Below are positions 40,052 to 48,529 of a DNA stretch of 64,000 nt, in pieces. The notes under the pieces were generated by a model. That model was not told where the DNA came from. It ran no database searches and saw only the letters and a list, made by a program, of their open reading frames with translations. The first letter of the stretch is position 1; each line of letters begins with the position of its first letter. The position numbers and the translations under genes were made by a program. The DNA lies in NCBI RefSeq assembly GCF_026723865.1, contig NZ_CP113529.1:5704001-5768000 (forward strand), written 5' to 3'. This DNA is from Mycobacterium sp. Aquia_216. GTDB lineage: Bacteria; Actinomycetota; Actinomycetes; Mycobacteriales; Mycobacteriaceae.

Positions 40052-40897
40052 TTGACATTGGTTAACGTCGCCGCTGTCGCCGCTCATTTCGGCCGGGATC
40101 TGCAGCGATGCCTGGACAAGGTCCTCGGGATCATCGCAGCCGCCGCGCAGGACGGGGTAGACCTACTGGTGTTTCCCGACGCCTGCCTTGGCGGATACAT
40201 CGGTGATTTTCGGGCGCCCGACCTCAACGATCCGCCGCCGGCGCTGCACACCGACGGGCCCGAGATCGCGGCGGTCGCCACCGCCGCCGGCCCCATGACG
40301 GTCTGTGTCGGGTACGCCGAGGCGGCCCCACAAGGCGGCCGCTACAACGCCGCCGTGTGCGTCTCAGGCGACGGCGTTCTCGGCACCTACCGCAAAGTGC
40401 ACCAACCGGCCGGTGAATCACTGACCTACCTGGCCGGTGACACGTTCTCCACCTTTGAGACGCCGGTCGGGAGGATCGGGATGCTCATCGACTACGACAA
40501 GACGTTCCCCGAAGCCGCCCGCGCGTTGACAGCCGACGGGGCCCAGATCATCGCGGCACTGTCGGCCTGGCCGGCCAGCATCACCGACCGCGCTTCCCGC
40601 TTGCCGGCCGACCGGCAATCCCGGCTATTCGACCTGTATGACTGTGCCCGCGCCGCCGAAAACCAGGTAGTGCTCGTGTCGTCCAACCAGACGGGGATCA
40701 TGGGGAACCTCCGCTTCTTGGGTCAGGCGAAGGTGGTGGGTCCCGGTGGTGAGATCTTGGCGACAACCCGCTCCACAGGCGGGCTTGCCAGGGTGGAAAT
40801 CGATGTCGATAGCGAAATCGCCCGCGCGCGCAAGGTTTTGAACCACCTGGCCGAGCTGCGGCCCGATAGTTACCGGACAAAGGCCACGCCGCGGTGA
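40052..40897 (+). CDS. second nitrilase homologue with Asp-Lys-Asp triad (degenerate)
   Basis: A protein of 281 residues starting at TTG 40052, chosen because AGGAGGG (40041-40047) precedes it and MTLVNVAAVAAHFGRDL aligns with the first nitrilase. Lys115 (YRKVHQPAGE) is kept. The catalytic Glu is Asp43 (VFPDACLGG), and the nucleophile Cys is Asp147 (MLIDYDKTFPEAA against LQICYDKAFPEAA). It cannot form the usual thioester, so it is either a partner subunit/pseudoenzyme or has a different chemistry. The fold-defining segments are all intact. Confidence 0.88.
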   Translation: MTLVNVAAVAAHFGRDLQRCLDKVLGIIAAAAQDGVDLLVFPDACLGGYIGDFRAPDLNDPPPALHTDGPEIAAVATAAGPMTVCVGYAEAAPQGGRYNAAVCVSGDGVLGTYRKVHQPAGESLTYLAGDTFSTFETPVGRIGMLIDYDKTFPEAARALTADGAQIIAALSAWPASITDRASRLPADRQSRLFDLYDCARAAENQVVLVSSNQTGIMGNLRFLGQAKVVGPGGEILATTRSTGGLARVEIDVDSEIARARKVLNHLAELRPDSYRTKATPR

Positions 40898-42006
40898 CAC
40901 TGCGCGTTGCGTTGCTGACCTACTCGACCAAGCCTCGGGGCGGTGTGGTGCACACGCTGAGCCTCGCCGAAGCACTCGCCGATCTCGGGGTTGCGGTGAC
41001 CGTATGGTCGTTGGCCCGCGCCAACGATCATGGCTTCTTTCGCCGCGTGGACCCGGCCGTAAACGTGCGCCTGGTGGACTTCGTCGACTATCCCGGCGAC
41101 ACCATCACCGACCGCGTCATGCGTTCGATCGACTTGCTGCGCAATGCATTCACGCCCGGCGACTACGACATCGTGCACGCGCAGGACTGCATCAGCGCCA
41201 ACGCCGTCGACAACTGCGTCCGCACCATTCACCACCTCGACGAATTCACCACTCCTGTCCTGGCCGCATGTCACGAGCAAGCCATCACCAACCCCTACGC
41301 CCGGATTTGTGTCTCTGCCGCCGTCGCCGACGAGGTCGCCTCGAAGTGGGGCTTCCGGCCCACCGTTATCCCGAACGGCGTTCAGGCGCAGCGGTTTATC
41401 GACGCCGCATCCGACGACGCGGCAGCAACGGCAGCGCGTGCGCGGTGGCGTGACCGCCTGGGACGGTATGTGCTCACGGTGGGCGGTATCGAACCGCGTA
41501 AAGGAACCATCGACTTGGTTGGTGCATATCACCTTGCGCGCAAGGAGAATCCCGACCTCGCACTGGTCGTCGCGGGTGGTGAAACACTGTTCGACTACCG
41601 CGACTACCGCGCCGCGTTCGACCTGCGCTGCACCGAGCTCAACGTCAAGCCAGTCATCCTTGGTGCCATCGACGACGTGTTACTGCCGAGCCTGGTGGCC
41701 GGATGCGAGGCATTCTGTTTCCCTTCCACGAAGGAGGGGTTCGGCCTAGCGGCACTAGAAGCACTGGCCGCGGGACGACCAGTGGTCGCGCGCGACTTGC
41801 CGGTATTGCGTGAGGTTTTCGGAACGACGATCAGCTACGCGCGTGACGTCGTCGGCATGGCCGCCGCGTTGAACACCGCCATCCAAGCGTCCTACGACTC
41901 CAGACCTGGGCGTCGCCTCGCTCAGACGATGACTTGGAACGCCGCGGCGCGAGCGCATATCGACTTTTACCGCAATCACCCGAATCCGTTGCTCCGGTCA
42001 GCTTGA
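40894..42006 (+). CDS. MSMEG_0565 family glycosyltransferase (GT4-like)
   Basis: A protein of 370 residues. The N-terminal Rossmann half opens LRVALLTYSTKPRGGVVHTLSLAEAL, and the C-terminal nucleotide-sugar half has VGGIEPRKGTIDLV. EGFGLAALEALAAG is the EX7E retaining GT-B motif. It would glycosylate the pathway product, perhaps for export or stability (inference). It is the last gene of the eight-gene operon, starting at a GTGA overlap. A convergent MarR gene ends five bases later. Confidence 0.9.
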   Translation: MTLRVALLTYSTKPRGGVVHTLSLAEALADLGVAVTVWSLARANDHGFFRRVDPAVNVRLVDFVDYPGDTITDRVMRSIDLLRNAFTPGDYDIVHAQDCISANAVDNCVRTIHHLDEFTTPVLAACHEQAITNPYARICVSAAVADEVASKWGFRPTVIPNGVQAQRFIDAASDDAAATAARARWRDRLGRYVLTVGGIEPRKGTIDLVGAYHLARKENPDLALVVAGGETLFDYRDYRAAFDLRCTELNVKPVILGAIDDVLLPSLVAGCEAFCFPSTKEGFGLAALEALAAGRPVVARDLPVLREVFGTTISYARDVVGMAAALNTAIQASYDSRPGRRLAQTMTWNAAARAHIDFYRNHPNPLLRSA

Positions 42007-42011
42007 CATCA

Positions 42012-42419
42012 TCAGACGATTTTCTCGAGCAGCCTTTTGAGGTCCTTTTGCTGCGCTGCACTCAGGCGTCCCAGCCGCTTGTTGAACTCGTCGGACAGCA
42101 GCGCCAGGCCGTTCCTGGCGACTTGGCGCCCGGCTGCGGTGAGCTCGAGACGATGGCGCCGCAAATCGGACGGGTCGATCTCGCGGCGCGCGAATCCAGC
42201 GGCCTCAAGCCGTTTCAGGTAAAGCGTCACCGTCGCCTTAGGCATGCTCAACGTCGCGGCCAGTTCGGCCGGGTAGGGATGTTCGTCGATCTCGGCGAGC
42301 AGGAGCAGTTCCTTGGACTCGAGCCCCAGCGCGCAGATCTCCGCCTCGGCGCACGAGATGACCGAAAGCAGCAGCCGATAGTTCAGTGACCAGATCTTGG
42401 CCGCATCCACCGCAGACAT
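42012..42419 (-). CDS. MarR family regulator
   Basis: A protein of 135 residues. The winged helix occupies about residues 30-95 (KELLLLAEIDEHPYPAELAATL, then MPKATVTLYLKRLEAAGFARR, then SDLRRHRLELTAAGR). A single Cys at 23 and another at 29 (ISCAEAEICAL) could make it thiol-responsive, which is speculative. It is divergent from an aldo-keto reductase, its likely target, and convergent to the Nit1C operon. Confidence 0.88.
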   Translation of the reverse strand: MSAVDAAKIWSLNYRLLLSVISCAEAEICALGLESKELLLLAEIDEHPYPAELAATLSMPKATVTLYLKRLEAAGFARREIDPSDLRRHRLELTAAGRQVARNGLALLSDEFNKRLGRLSAAQQKDLKRLLEKIV

Positions 42420-42433
42420 CGACTTGCCAGGCC

Positions 42434-42452
42434 GTTCAGGCGTGAACTAGTT
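42434..42452. promoter_or_regulatory. probable MarR operator
   Basis: GTTCA-GGCG-TGAAC (42434-42447) overlaps the perfect palindrome AACTAGTT (42445-42452), 15-33 bases upstream of the MarR start and in the promoter of the divergent aldo-keto reductase. Confidence 0.5.
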
Positions 42453-42501
42453 TAGAAATGAACAACCTCATGTTCGAGCAATCTACCAGGAAGCGGCCAG
42501 C

Positions 42502-43587
42502 ATGCCTCTGGATCAATACGTGACACTCGGACGGTCTGGCTTGCGCGTCAGCCCCCTGTGCCTGGGGGCGATGACGTTCGGCGAAGACCTCGGCTGGGGT
42601 ACCAGCGTGGAAGAGTCCCAACAGATCATCGATCGCTACACCGAACTCGGCGGCAACTTCATCGATACCGCGAACTTCTACACCCGGAGTCATTCGGAGA
42701 AGATCATCGGCGACCACGTGGGCCGCCACGCGGATCGCCGCGATCGCCTGGTGATCGCGACCAAGTTCAGCGGCAACCTCTATCCCGGTGATCCCAACGG
42801 CGGCGGCTCGGGCCGCAAATCGCTGATCAACGCCTGCGAAAACTCGCTGCGACGCCTGCAAACCGACTACATCGACTTGTACTGGCTGCACATGTGGGAC
42901 ACCAACACCCCCATCGAGGAGACGATGGCGGCACTCGACGACCTCGTTGCGGCCGGCAAGGTTCGCTACATCGGAGTTTCGGATACCCCGGCGTGGAAGA
43001 TCGTCGAGGCCAACCTGATCGCCCGCTTCCGCGGCTGGTCCGCATTCGTCGGCCTGCAGATCGAGTACTCGCTGCTCGAACGCACCGTCGAACGGGAGCT
43101 GGTTCCGATGGCCAGCGAATTCGGCCTCGGCATCACGCCGTGGTCGCCGCTGAAAAGCGGCGTGCTTAGCGGCAAGTACACCCGGCGAAATGCCGGTCAG
43201 CACAACGCCGATCGGGGCGCCCTCGTCGACAGCTTCCTCACCGAGAAAACCTACGCGGTCATCGACGAACTCGAGGTCATCGCCAAAGCGCACGACACGA
43301 ATGTTGCCAGCGTGGCACTGGCATGGGTGCATGCACAGTCCGCCGTCTCGTCGATCATCATTGGGGCGCGCCGACTCTCGCAGCTCGATGACAATGTTCG
43401 CGCCGTCGACGTCAACCTCAGCGCCGACGAAATGGCCCGGCTCGACAAGCTGACCAAACCGAGTCTTGGCTTCCCCCAGACCATGCTGGAGATGGCTTCG
43501 GGCATGATCCAGGGCGGAACCACGATCAACGGTGTCTTCGGGCCGACCTCGGAATACGTGATGCCCGAAGGTGGCAAACCCTACTGA
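42502..43587 (+). CDS. aldo/keto reductase
   Basis: A protein of 361 residues. The AKR tetrad is Asp55 and Tyr60 (FIDTANFYT), Lys88 (ATKFSGN) and His130 (LYWLHMWD). The C-terminal cofactor loop is SSIIIGARRLSQLDDN. The LGRSGLRVSPLCLGAMTFGEDLGWGTS opening is of the YajO/oxidoreductase-1 group. Divergent from MarR, implying inducible expression by a reactive carbonyl or aromatic effector. Confidence 0.9.
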   Translation: MPLDQYVTLGRSGLRVSPLCLGAMTFGEDLGWGTSVEESQQIIDRYTELGGNFIDTANFYTRSHSEKIIGDHVGRHADRRDRLVIATKFSGNLYPGDPNGGGSGRKSLINACENSLRRLQTDYIDLYWLHMWDTNTPIEETMAALDDLVAAGKVRYIGVSDTPAWKIVEANLIARFRGWSAFVGLQIEYSLLERTVERELVPMASEFGLGITPWSPLKSGVLSGKYTRRNAGQHNADRGALVDSFLTEKTYAVIDELEVIAKAHDTNVASVALAWVHAQSAVSSIIIGARRLSQLDDNVRAVDVNLSADEMARLDKLTKPSLGFPQTMLEMASGMIQGGTTINGVFGPTSEYVMPEGGKPY

Positions 43588-43660
43588 GGACGCCCATGGC
43601 CGCTGCCCACAACCATTGTGTGCTAACGCTGGTGAGGCAGCCAGTGACGAAAGGGGCCTG

Positions 43661-44782
43661 ATGGCGGACGGCGACAGCGACTCCGGCGACGACCTCCTGC
43701 AAGAACTGCTGTGGACCTACGGGCCCTGCGGTCAAGAGGACGCGGTGCGTGCTGTATGCGCGCGCGAACTGCAACCCGTCGTCGACGACATGTGGACCGA
43801 CGATGCCGGCAACCTGATCGGGTTTGTCGGCGCCGCAGCCGATTCCGGTGCCGACGCCGCGCGGAGCCGGCACCGTTGGACCCCGACGGAGGGGCCGGGA
43901 ACCGGGACGCGCGTCATGGCGCATATGGATGAGCTCTCCATGCTGGTCAAGCGAATCGAACCCGACGGCTCGTTGCACGTCACTCAGCTAGGGGTGATGT
44001 ATCCCGGCAACTTCGGGCTCGGCCCGGTCGCCGTGCTCGGGGACAACGAGACCTTCACCGGGGTACTCACCCTGGGCTCCGAGCACACCACCAAGGAGAG
44101 TCCGCGGATCTGGGAGACCAAGCCCGACCAGGGCGATCGAGCGCTGGACTGGCAGCACGTCTACGTCTTCACCGGCCGCAGCCCAGAACAGCTTTCCGCC
44201 GCCGGAGTCCATGCGGGCACACGGATTTGCGTCGACCGCAGCAAGAGGACGCTGGTCGACATTGGTGACGACTACGTCGGCTCCTACTTCCTCGACGATC
44301 GCGCGGCAGTGACAGCCCTGCTGCGCGCCGCTCGCCTGCTGCGCGGCAGTGGGCAACGGCCCGCCGAGGATGTCTACCTGGTGTTCACCACCAACGAGGA
44401 AATCGGCGGGGTGGGTGGCTCCTATGCCAGTGCCACGCTGCCGGGCACACTCACGCTGGCGCTGGAGGTCGGACCCACCGAGCAGGAGTACGCGACTACC
44501 GTCACCGGCGGTCCGATCGTGGGCTATAGCGACGCGCTGTGCGTCTACGACAAGGACGTCGCCGACCGGCTGATGCAGACCGCGACCAACCGGGGCCTGA
44601 CACCCCAAGCCGCGGTGCTGGGTGCCTTCGAGACAGATGCGTCCCACGCCAAAGCCAGCGGCCTGACGCCGCGCGCCGGGCTGCTGTGTCTGCCCACCCT
44701 GAGCACCCACGGATTCGAAGTCATCACCCGCGATGCGATCGATGCGATGGCCGCGGTGGTCGCCGACTTTTTGGTGGCTTAG
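43661..44782 (+). CDS. M42 family metallopeptidase (glutamyl aminopeptidase-like)
   Basis: A protein of 373 residues. Zinc ligands and catalytic acids are recognisable: MAHMDE (His88, Asp90), YFLDDRAAV bridging Asp, TTNEEIGGVGG with the catalytic Glu pair, LALEVGP with the next acidic ligand, and a final STHGFE His. These large, tetrahedral-oligomer aminopeptidases trim peptides in the cytosol. ATG 43661 follows AAGGGG. It is 73 bases after the aldo-keto reductase and may share its transcript. Confidence 0.85.
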   Translation: MADGDSDSGDDLLQELLWTYGPCGQEDAVRAVCARELQPVVDDMWTDDAGNLIGFVGAAADSGADAARSRHRWTPTEGPGTGTRVMAHMDELSMLVKRIEPDGSLHVTQLGVMYPGNFGLGPVAVLGDNETFTGVLTLGSEHTTKESPRIWETKPDQGDRALDWQHVYVFTGRSPEQLSAAGVHAGTRICVDRSKRTLVDIGDDYVGSYFLDDRAAVTALLRAARLLRGSGQRPAEDVYLVFTTNEEIGGVGGSYASATLPGTLTLALEVGPTEQEYATTVTGGPIVGYSDALCVYDKDVADRLMQTATNRGLTPQAAVLGAFETDASHAKASGLTPRAGLLCLPTLSTHGFEVITRDAIDAMAAVVADFLVA

Positions 44783-45210
44783 TCGCTACCCGAGTGCATC
44801 TTCAACGCGGCATCCACGTTGCCCTTCTTGTCCTCAGCGGCACCCTTCGCGGCGGCTTTCTTGCGCTTTGCCACGACGGCTGAGACCGCCCCATTGAGCG
44901 CGGAGCCCAGTGGGAAGCCGAGATAGTGGGTGAGGAAGACGGCCATCTCCTTGAGCTCGTCCTCGGAGAGTTCCCCGTTGAGCAGGGCCGCGTTGATCTG
45001 GATCTCGGCCAGGTCGCGGCTTCCGACCGCGGTCACCGCCGTCAACGTCATGATGCGCTTGTCGCGCATCGACAACCCCGGCCGGTTCCAGATGTCGCCG
45101 AACAGGTGGTCGACGGTCAGGTCGAAGTACGCGTCGCCCTCGATGTTGGGCATCTCCCAGCCGTACACCTCGTTCATTTTGTCGAGGCCCTTGCGGCGCA
45201 ATTCGTCCAT
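44779..45210 (-). CDS. carboxymuconolactone decarboxylase family protein, Rv0771-like
   Basis: A protein of 143 residues with the CMD/AhpD helical fold pattern (RPGLSMRDKRIMTLTAVTAVGS, then INAALLNGELSEDELKEM). It contains no Cys at all, so it lacks the CxxC peroxidatic site of AhpD and is on the decarboxylase/lyase side of the family. The tail is Lys/Ala-rich. Its start codon shares one base with the preceding stop (TAATG), coupling it to the dehydrogenase upstream. Confidence 0.82.
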   Translation of the reverse strand: MDELRRKGLDKMNEVYGWEMPNIEGDAYFDLTVDHLFGDIWNRPGLSMRDKRIMTLTAVTAVGSRDLAEIQINAALLNGELSEDELKEMAVFLTHYLGFPLGSALNGAVSAVVAKRKKAAAKGAAEDKKGNVDAALKMHSGSD

Positions 45211-46067
45211 TACGACTCTTTCTCTGTATGCGGTACCCCGAGGCCGGCGGCCAGCCGCTCGTAGGCGATCTGGGCCAGCGGCAGGTCAACCGATACCGCC
45301 TCGCCCAAGGCGAGCGCCAGGCTCAGGTCCTTCTCGCCGAGCCCGCGGGTGTGCAGGAAGGGCTCGTACAGGAAGTTGCCCGGCTCGAGGTCTTTCATGT
45401 CCTCACGCACCATGATCGCCCCCGGCCCGCTGGTCAGCGCGTCGGTGTGACGCACCACCCGGCCCAGCGCCTGCAGATCCAGACCTGCCGCCTCGGCGAG
45501 TTTCATGGCTTCACACGCCGCCGCGTACGACGTGAACGTCAACATGTTGCGCGCCAGCTTCATTCGTGTTCCGGCGCCCGGCTCACCGGCGTGGATCACA
45601 ACCGACGCCCAGTGTTTGAAAGCCGGCTTGATCCGCTCGTACACCTCACGCTCGGCGCCCACCATGGTGGCAAGCTCGCCCTTCGCCGCCGCGGCGGCCC
45701 CACCACTGACCGGCGCGTCGACGACATGGATGCCATGCGGCTTGAGTTCGGCTGCGAGCTCGACAGCGGTGGTGTCGCTGATCGTGGAGTGGATCGCGAT
45801 GACGGTGCCGGGCTTGGCATGGGCGGCCAACTCGCCGACGACCTCACGCACCTGGGCATCGTTGAGCACGGTGATGTGGACGATGTCGGCGGCGGCGATA
45901 TCGGCCACACTGTCGGCAATGCCGGCACCCTTTTCGACCAGCGGCGTCATCGCCTCGGTCCGGATGTCGTAAACCGTTATCCCACCCGGCCATTCGGTCA
46001 TCTTTGTGGCCATCGGGGCGCCCATGTTGCCCAGCCCGATGTAGCCGAGGCGCAATTCGTCGCTCAT
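45210..46067 (-). CDS. NAD(P)-dependent beta-hydroxyacid dehydrogenase (HIBADH-like), Rv0770-like
   Basis: A protein of 285 residues. The Rossmann motif is LGYIGLGNMGAPMA near the N-terminus, the substrate loop is DAPVSGGAAAAAKGEL, and the catalytic Lys is in GTRMKLARNML. It oxidises a 3-hydroxyacid or semialdehyde-type substrate. It overlaps its upstream SDR by 4 bases and the CMD gene by 1, forming a tight catabolic operon with aldA. Confidence 0.88.
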   Translation of the reverse strand: MSDELRLGYIGLGNMGAPMATKMTEWPGGITVYDIRTEAMTPLVEKGAGIADSVADIAAADIVHITVLNDAQVREVVGELAAHAKPGTVIAIHSTISDTTAVELAAELKPHGIHVVDAPVSGGAAAAAKGELATMVGAEREVYERIKPAFKHWASVVIHAGEPGAGTRMKLARNMLTFTSYAAACEAMKLAEAAGLDLQALGRVVRHTDALTSGPGAIMVREDMKDLEPGNFLYEPFLHTRGLGEKDLSLALALGEAVSVDLPLAQIAYERLAAGLGVPHTEKES

Positions 46068-46813
46068 GACCGGAAGATCTGTCCGCCATCGACATTGAAA
46101 ATCTGCCCGGTGATCCAGGACGCCTCATCCGACAGCAGGAACAGGCACATGCCGACAAGATCCTCAGGCTGTCCCATTCGCGACAACGGAATTCCCTTGA
46201 CAATGTCGGCGACCATCTCCTGCGGGGTGGTGCTTCGATTGGCCTCGGTGTCGATGGGGCCCGGGGCGATCGCGTTGATCCGGATGTTCTGGCCCCCGAG
46301 CTCGGTGGCCAGCTGCTGAGTGAGGCCGTTGATGCCAACCTTGGCCAGCCCGTAGAAGTTCGAGTACAGCCAGGCTGCCGTGGACGACTGGTTGATGATC
46401 GCCCCGCCACCCCGCTTGGCCATCTTCTTGTACACCGCGCGGGTGCACCACAGCGCGCCGTCGAGGTTCACGCTCATGAACTTCTTGTAGTACTCGGGGT
46501 CGACAGTAATCAGAAAGTCGAGCTTCATTCCGCCGAAGATCGCGGCGTTGTTGACCAGGTAGTCGATACCGCCGAACTCGGCCAGCGTACGGTCGGCCAT
46601 CGCTTTGGCCGACTCCGGATCGGAGACGTCGACCGGCAGAGCCAGCGCGGTTCCGCCTTCACCCTTGATCCCGTCGGCCACCTTCTCAGCGCCCTGCAGG
46701 TTGATGTCAGCCACCACGACCGCCGCGCCCTCACGGGCCAGCGCCTCGACATAGGCCTGACCGATACCGCCACCGGATCCGGTGACGATGGCGACCTTGT
46801 TTTCAAACCGCAT
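46064..46813 (-). CDS. SDR family oxidoreductase, Rv0769-like
   Basis: A protein of 249 residues. The cofactor motif is VTGSGGGIGQA, NNAA follows, then catalytic Ser in NQSSTAAW and YGLAK. Typical classical SDR with the C-terminal ITGQIFNVDGG. ATG 46813 has AAGGAG 12 bases upstream. Lies 19 bases after aldA and overlaps the next gene, so it is the second step of the aldA operon. Confidence 0.9.
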   Translation of the reverse strand: MRFENKVAIVTGSGGGIGQAYVEALAREGAAVVVADINLQGAEKVADGIKGEGGTALALPVDVSDPESAKAMADRTLAEFGGIDYLVNNAAIFGGMKLDFLITVDPEYYKKFMSVNLDGALWCTRAVYKKMAKRGGGAIINQSSTAAWLYSNFYGLAKVGINGLTQQLATELGGQNIRINAIAPGPIDTEANRSTTPQEMVADIVKGIPLSRMGQPEDLVGMCLFLLSDEASWITGQIFNVDGGQIFRS

Positions 46814-46832
46814 GTGTCTCAAGCTCCTTTAC

Positions 46833-48299
46833 TTAGACCGCTGTCGCAATGGTCTTGGTCTCCAAGTACTCCTCGAAACCGGCCAGGCCCATCTCGCGAC
46901 CGTTCCCGGATTGCTTGTATCCGCCAAACGGCGCGTCGGCCGAATACCACACGCCGCCATTGACATTGATGGTGCCGGCGCGCACGCGCGCAGCTGCCCT
47001 CGCCGCCCGATCCGGGTCGGTGCCGAACACGGTGCCGGACAGACCGTATGCCGAGTCGTTGGCGATGCGCACCGCGTCGTCGTCGCCGTCGTGCGGAATC
47101 ACCGTGAGGACCGGGCCGAAGATCTCCTCCTGCGCGCAGCGGGCGTCGTTGCCCAAGCCCGCGATCACGGTGGGTTCGATGAAGAAGCCGACTTCGCGGT
47201 CGGCCGGCCGGCCTCCGCCTGTCGCGAACGTGCCGCCCTCGGCGATCGCCGAGTCGAGGTAGCCCTGTATCCGGTCACGCTGGCGCGCCGAAATCACTGG
47301 CCCGCAAATTGTTCCGGGGTCGGTCGGGTCGCCGGCCTTGATACCCCCCATCGTCGCGGCCGCGATGGAGACTGCTTCGTCATACTTAGCCCGCGGCACT
47401 ACCAGCCGGGTGGTGATCGCGCATCCCTGCCCGGCGTGCATGCAGACCGAGAAACCCGCCACACCCACCGCGCCGGCCAAGTTGGCGTCGTCGAGCACGA
47501 TGAAGGCCGACTTGCCCCCCAGCTCGAGGAAAACCTTCTTGATGGTCGCGGCGCCGTCGGCCATCACGGCGCGACCGGTCGCCGTCGACCCAGTAAACGA
47601 AACCATGTCCACCCGAGGGTCTTTGGACAACATCGCGCCCACGCTGTGGTCGCTGGACGTCACGATGTTGACCACACCGGGCGGAAAGTCGGTGTGCTCG
47701 GCGATGAGTTCTCCCAGCACCGCGGCACACCAGGGCGTATCGGGAGCGGGCTTCAGGACGACGGTGTTCCCGGCGGCCAGCGCGGGCCCGATCTTGGCGA
47801 GGTTGATCTGGTGGGGAAAATTCCACGGGGTGATGGCGCCGACAACGCCGACGGCCTCACGCGCGATGGTACGTCGGGTGGGGATACCCATCGGCTTCGC
47901 CTCGCCGAGATCCTGGCTGTACTCGTATGATTCGGCGGTATCGGCCGCGAACGCCAGGTCGTTGACCGGGACCTCGAGCTGTGCGATCGCGGTGAGCATC
48001 CGCGGTGCGCCGACTTCGGCGATGGTCAAGTCGCGTAGCTCCTCGAGGTGCTGCTGCATCGCCTCACGCAGTTGACGCACACACCGCACCCGCAACTCGG
48101 TGTTGCGCGACCAATCCGTGTCGTCGAAGGCACGTCGCGCGGCGTCGATCGCACGGCTCATGTCATCCGCGTCGGCGTCAGCCGCGACTCCCAGCACTTC
48201 CTCGGTCGCCGGGTTGATGGTCGTGAAGGTCCCGGCGTTGCCGGCCGACTTTTTGCCGTCGATGAAGAGTTCACTCACGCCGTCGGCCAACAAGGCCAT
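46833..48299 (-). CDS. aldA: NAD-dependent aldehyde dehydrogenase
   Basis: A protein of 488 residues. The cofactor segment is ITPWNFPHQINLAKIGPALA, the general-base Glu is in LELGGKSA, and the nucleophile Cys is in HAGQGCAITTR. EEIFGPVLTV and the C-terminal GGYKQSGNGREMG complete the family signature. It oxidises an aldehyde to the acid. ATG 48299 has a GGGAGCGGGAG leader; the frame extends further upstream without support. First gene of the aldA-SDR-HIBADH-CMD operon (Rv0768 to Rv0771). Confidence 0.92.
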   Translation of the reverse strand: MALLADGVSELFIDGKKSAGNAGTFTTINPATEEVLGVAADADADDMSRAIDAARRAFDDTDWSRNTELRVRCVRQLREAMQQHLEELRDLTIAEVGAPRMLTAIAQLEVPVNDLAFAADTAESYEYSQDLGEAKPMGIPTRRTIAREAVGVVGAITPWNFPHQINLAKIGPALAAGNTVVLKPAPDTPWCAAVLGELIAEHTDFPPGVVNIVTSSDHSVGAMLSKDPRVDMVSFTGSTATGRAVMADGAATIKKVFLELGGKSAFIVLDDANLAGAVGVAGFSVCMHAGQGCAITTRLVVPRAKYDEAVSIAAATMGGIKAGDPTDPGTICGPVISARQRDRIQGYLDSAIAEGGTFATGGGRPADREVGFFIEPTVIAGLGNDARCAQEEIFGPVLTVIPHDGDDDAVRIANDSAYGLSGTVFGTDPDRAARAAARVRAGTINVNGGVWYSADAPFGGYKQSGNGREMGLAGFEEYLETKTIATAV

Positions 48300-48358
48300 C
48301 TCCCGCTCCCGTCTCTGTGTGGCAAATCCACGGGCAAACCGCAACCACCCATCCGAAT

Positions 48359-48370
48359 GGACAGTTGTCC
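48359..48370. promoter_or_regulatory. GGACA/TGTCC palindrome on the aldA side
   Basis: GGACA-GT-TGTCC, followed by GATAATGTCC with one more half-site. It lies 60 bases upstream of aldA and shares the TGTCCGATA string with the site at 48504. Confidence 0.55.
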
Positions 48371-48503
48371 GATAATGTCCCATCGCACCATAGCTGTCGG
48401 GCCATCCACGGTGCAAGGGCCGATCCCGAAGGCGGCCGCAGAAGACGGAATAAATGCTTATTAAGCAGTATATTTACCGGTCGGGCTTGCTTCGCATCCC
48501 CTC

Positions 48504-48529
48504 TGTCCGATAGCTTGGACATGTGTCCA
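48504..48529. promoter_or_regulatory. TGTCC/GGACA palindrome over the TetR start
   Basis: TGTCCGATA at 48504-48512 is followed by the perfect palindrome TGGACA-TG-TGTCCA (48516-48529), which covers the GTG start at 48523. With the 48359 site it forms a two-site divergent operator, probably for the TetR protein encoded here. Confidence 0.6.
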
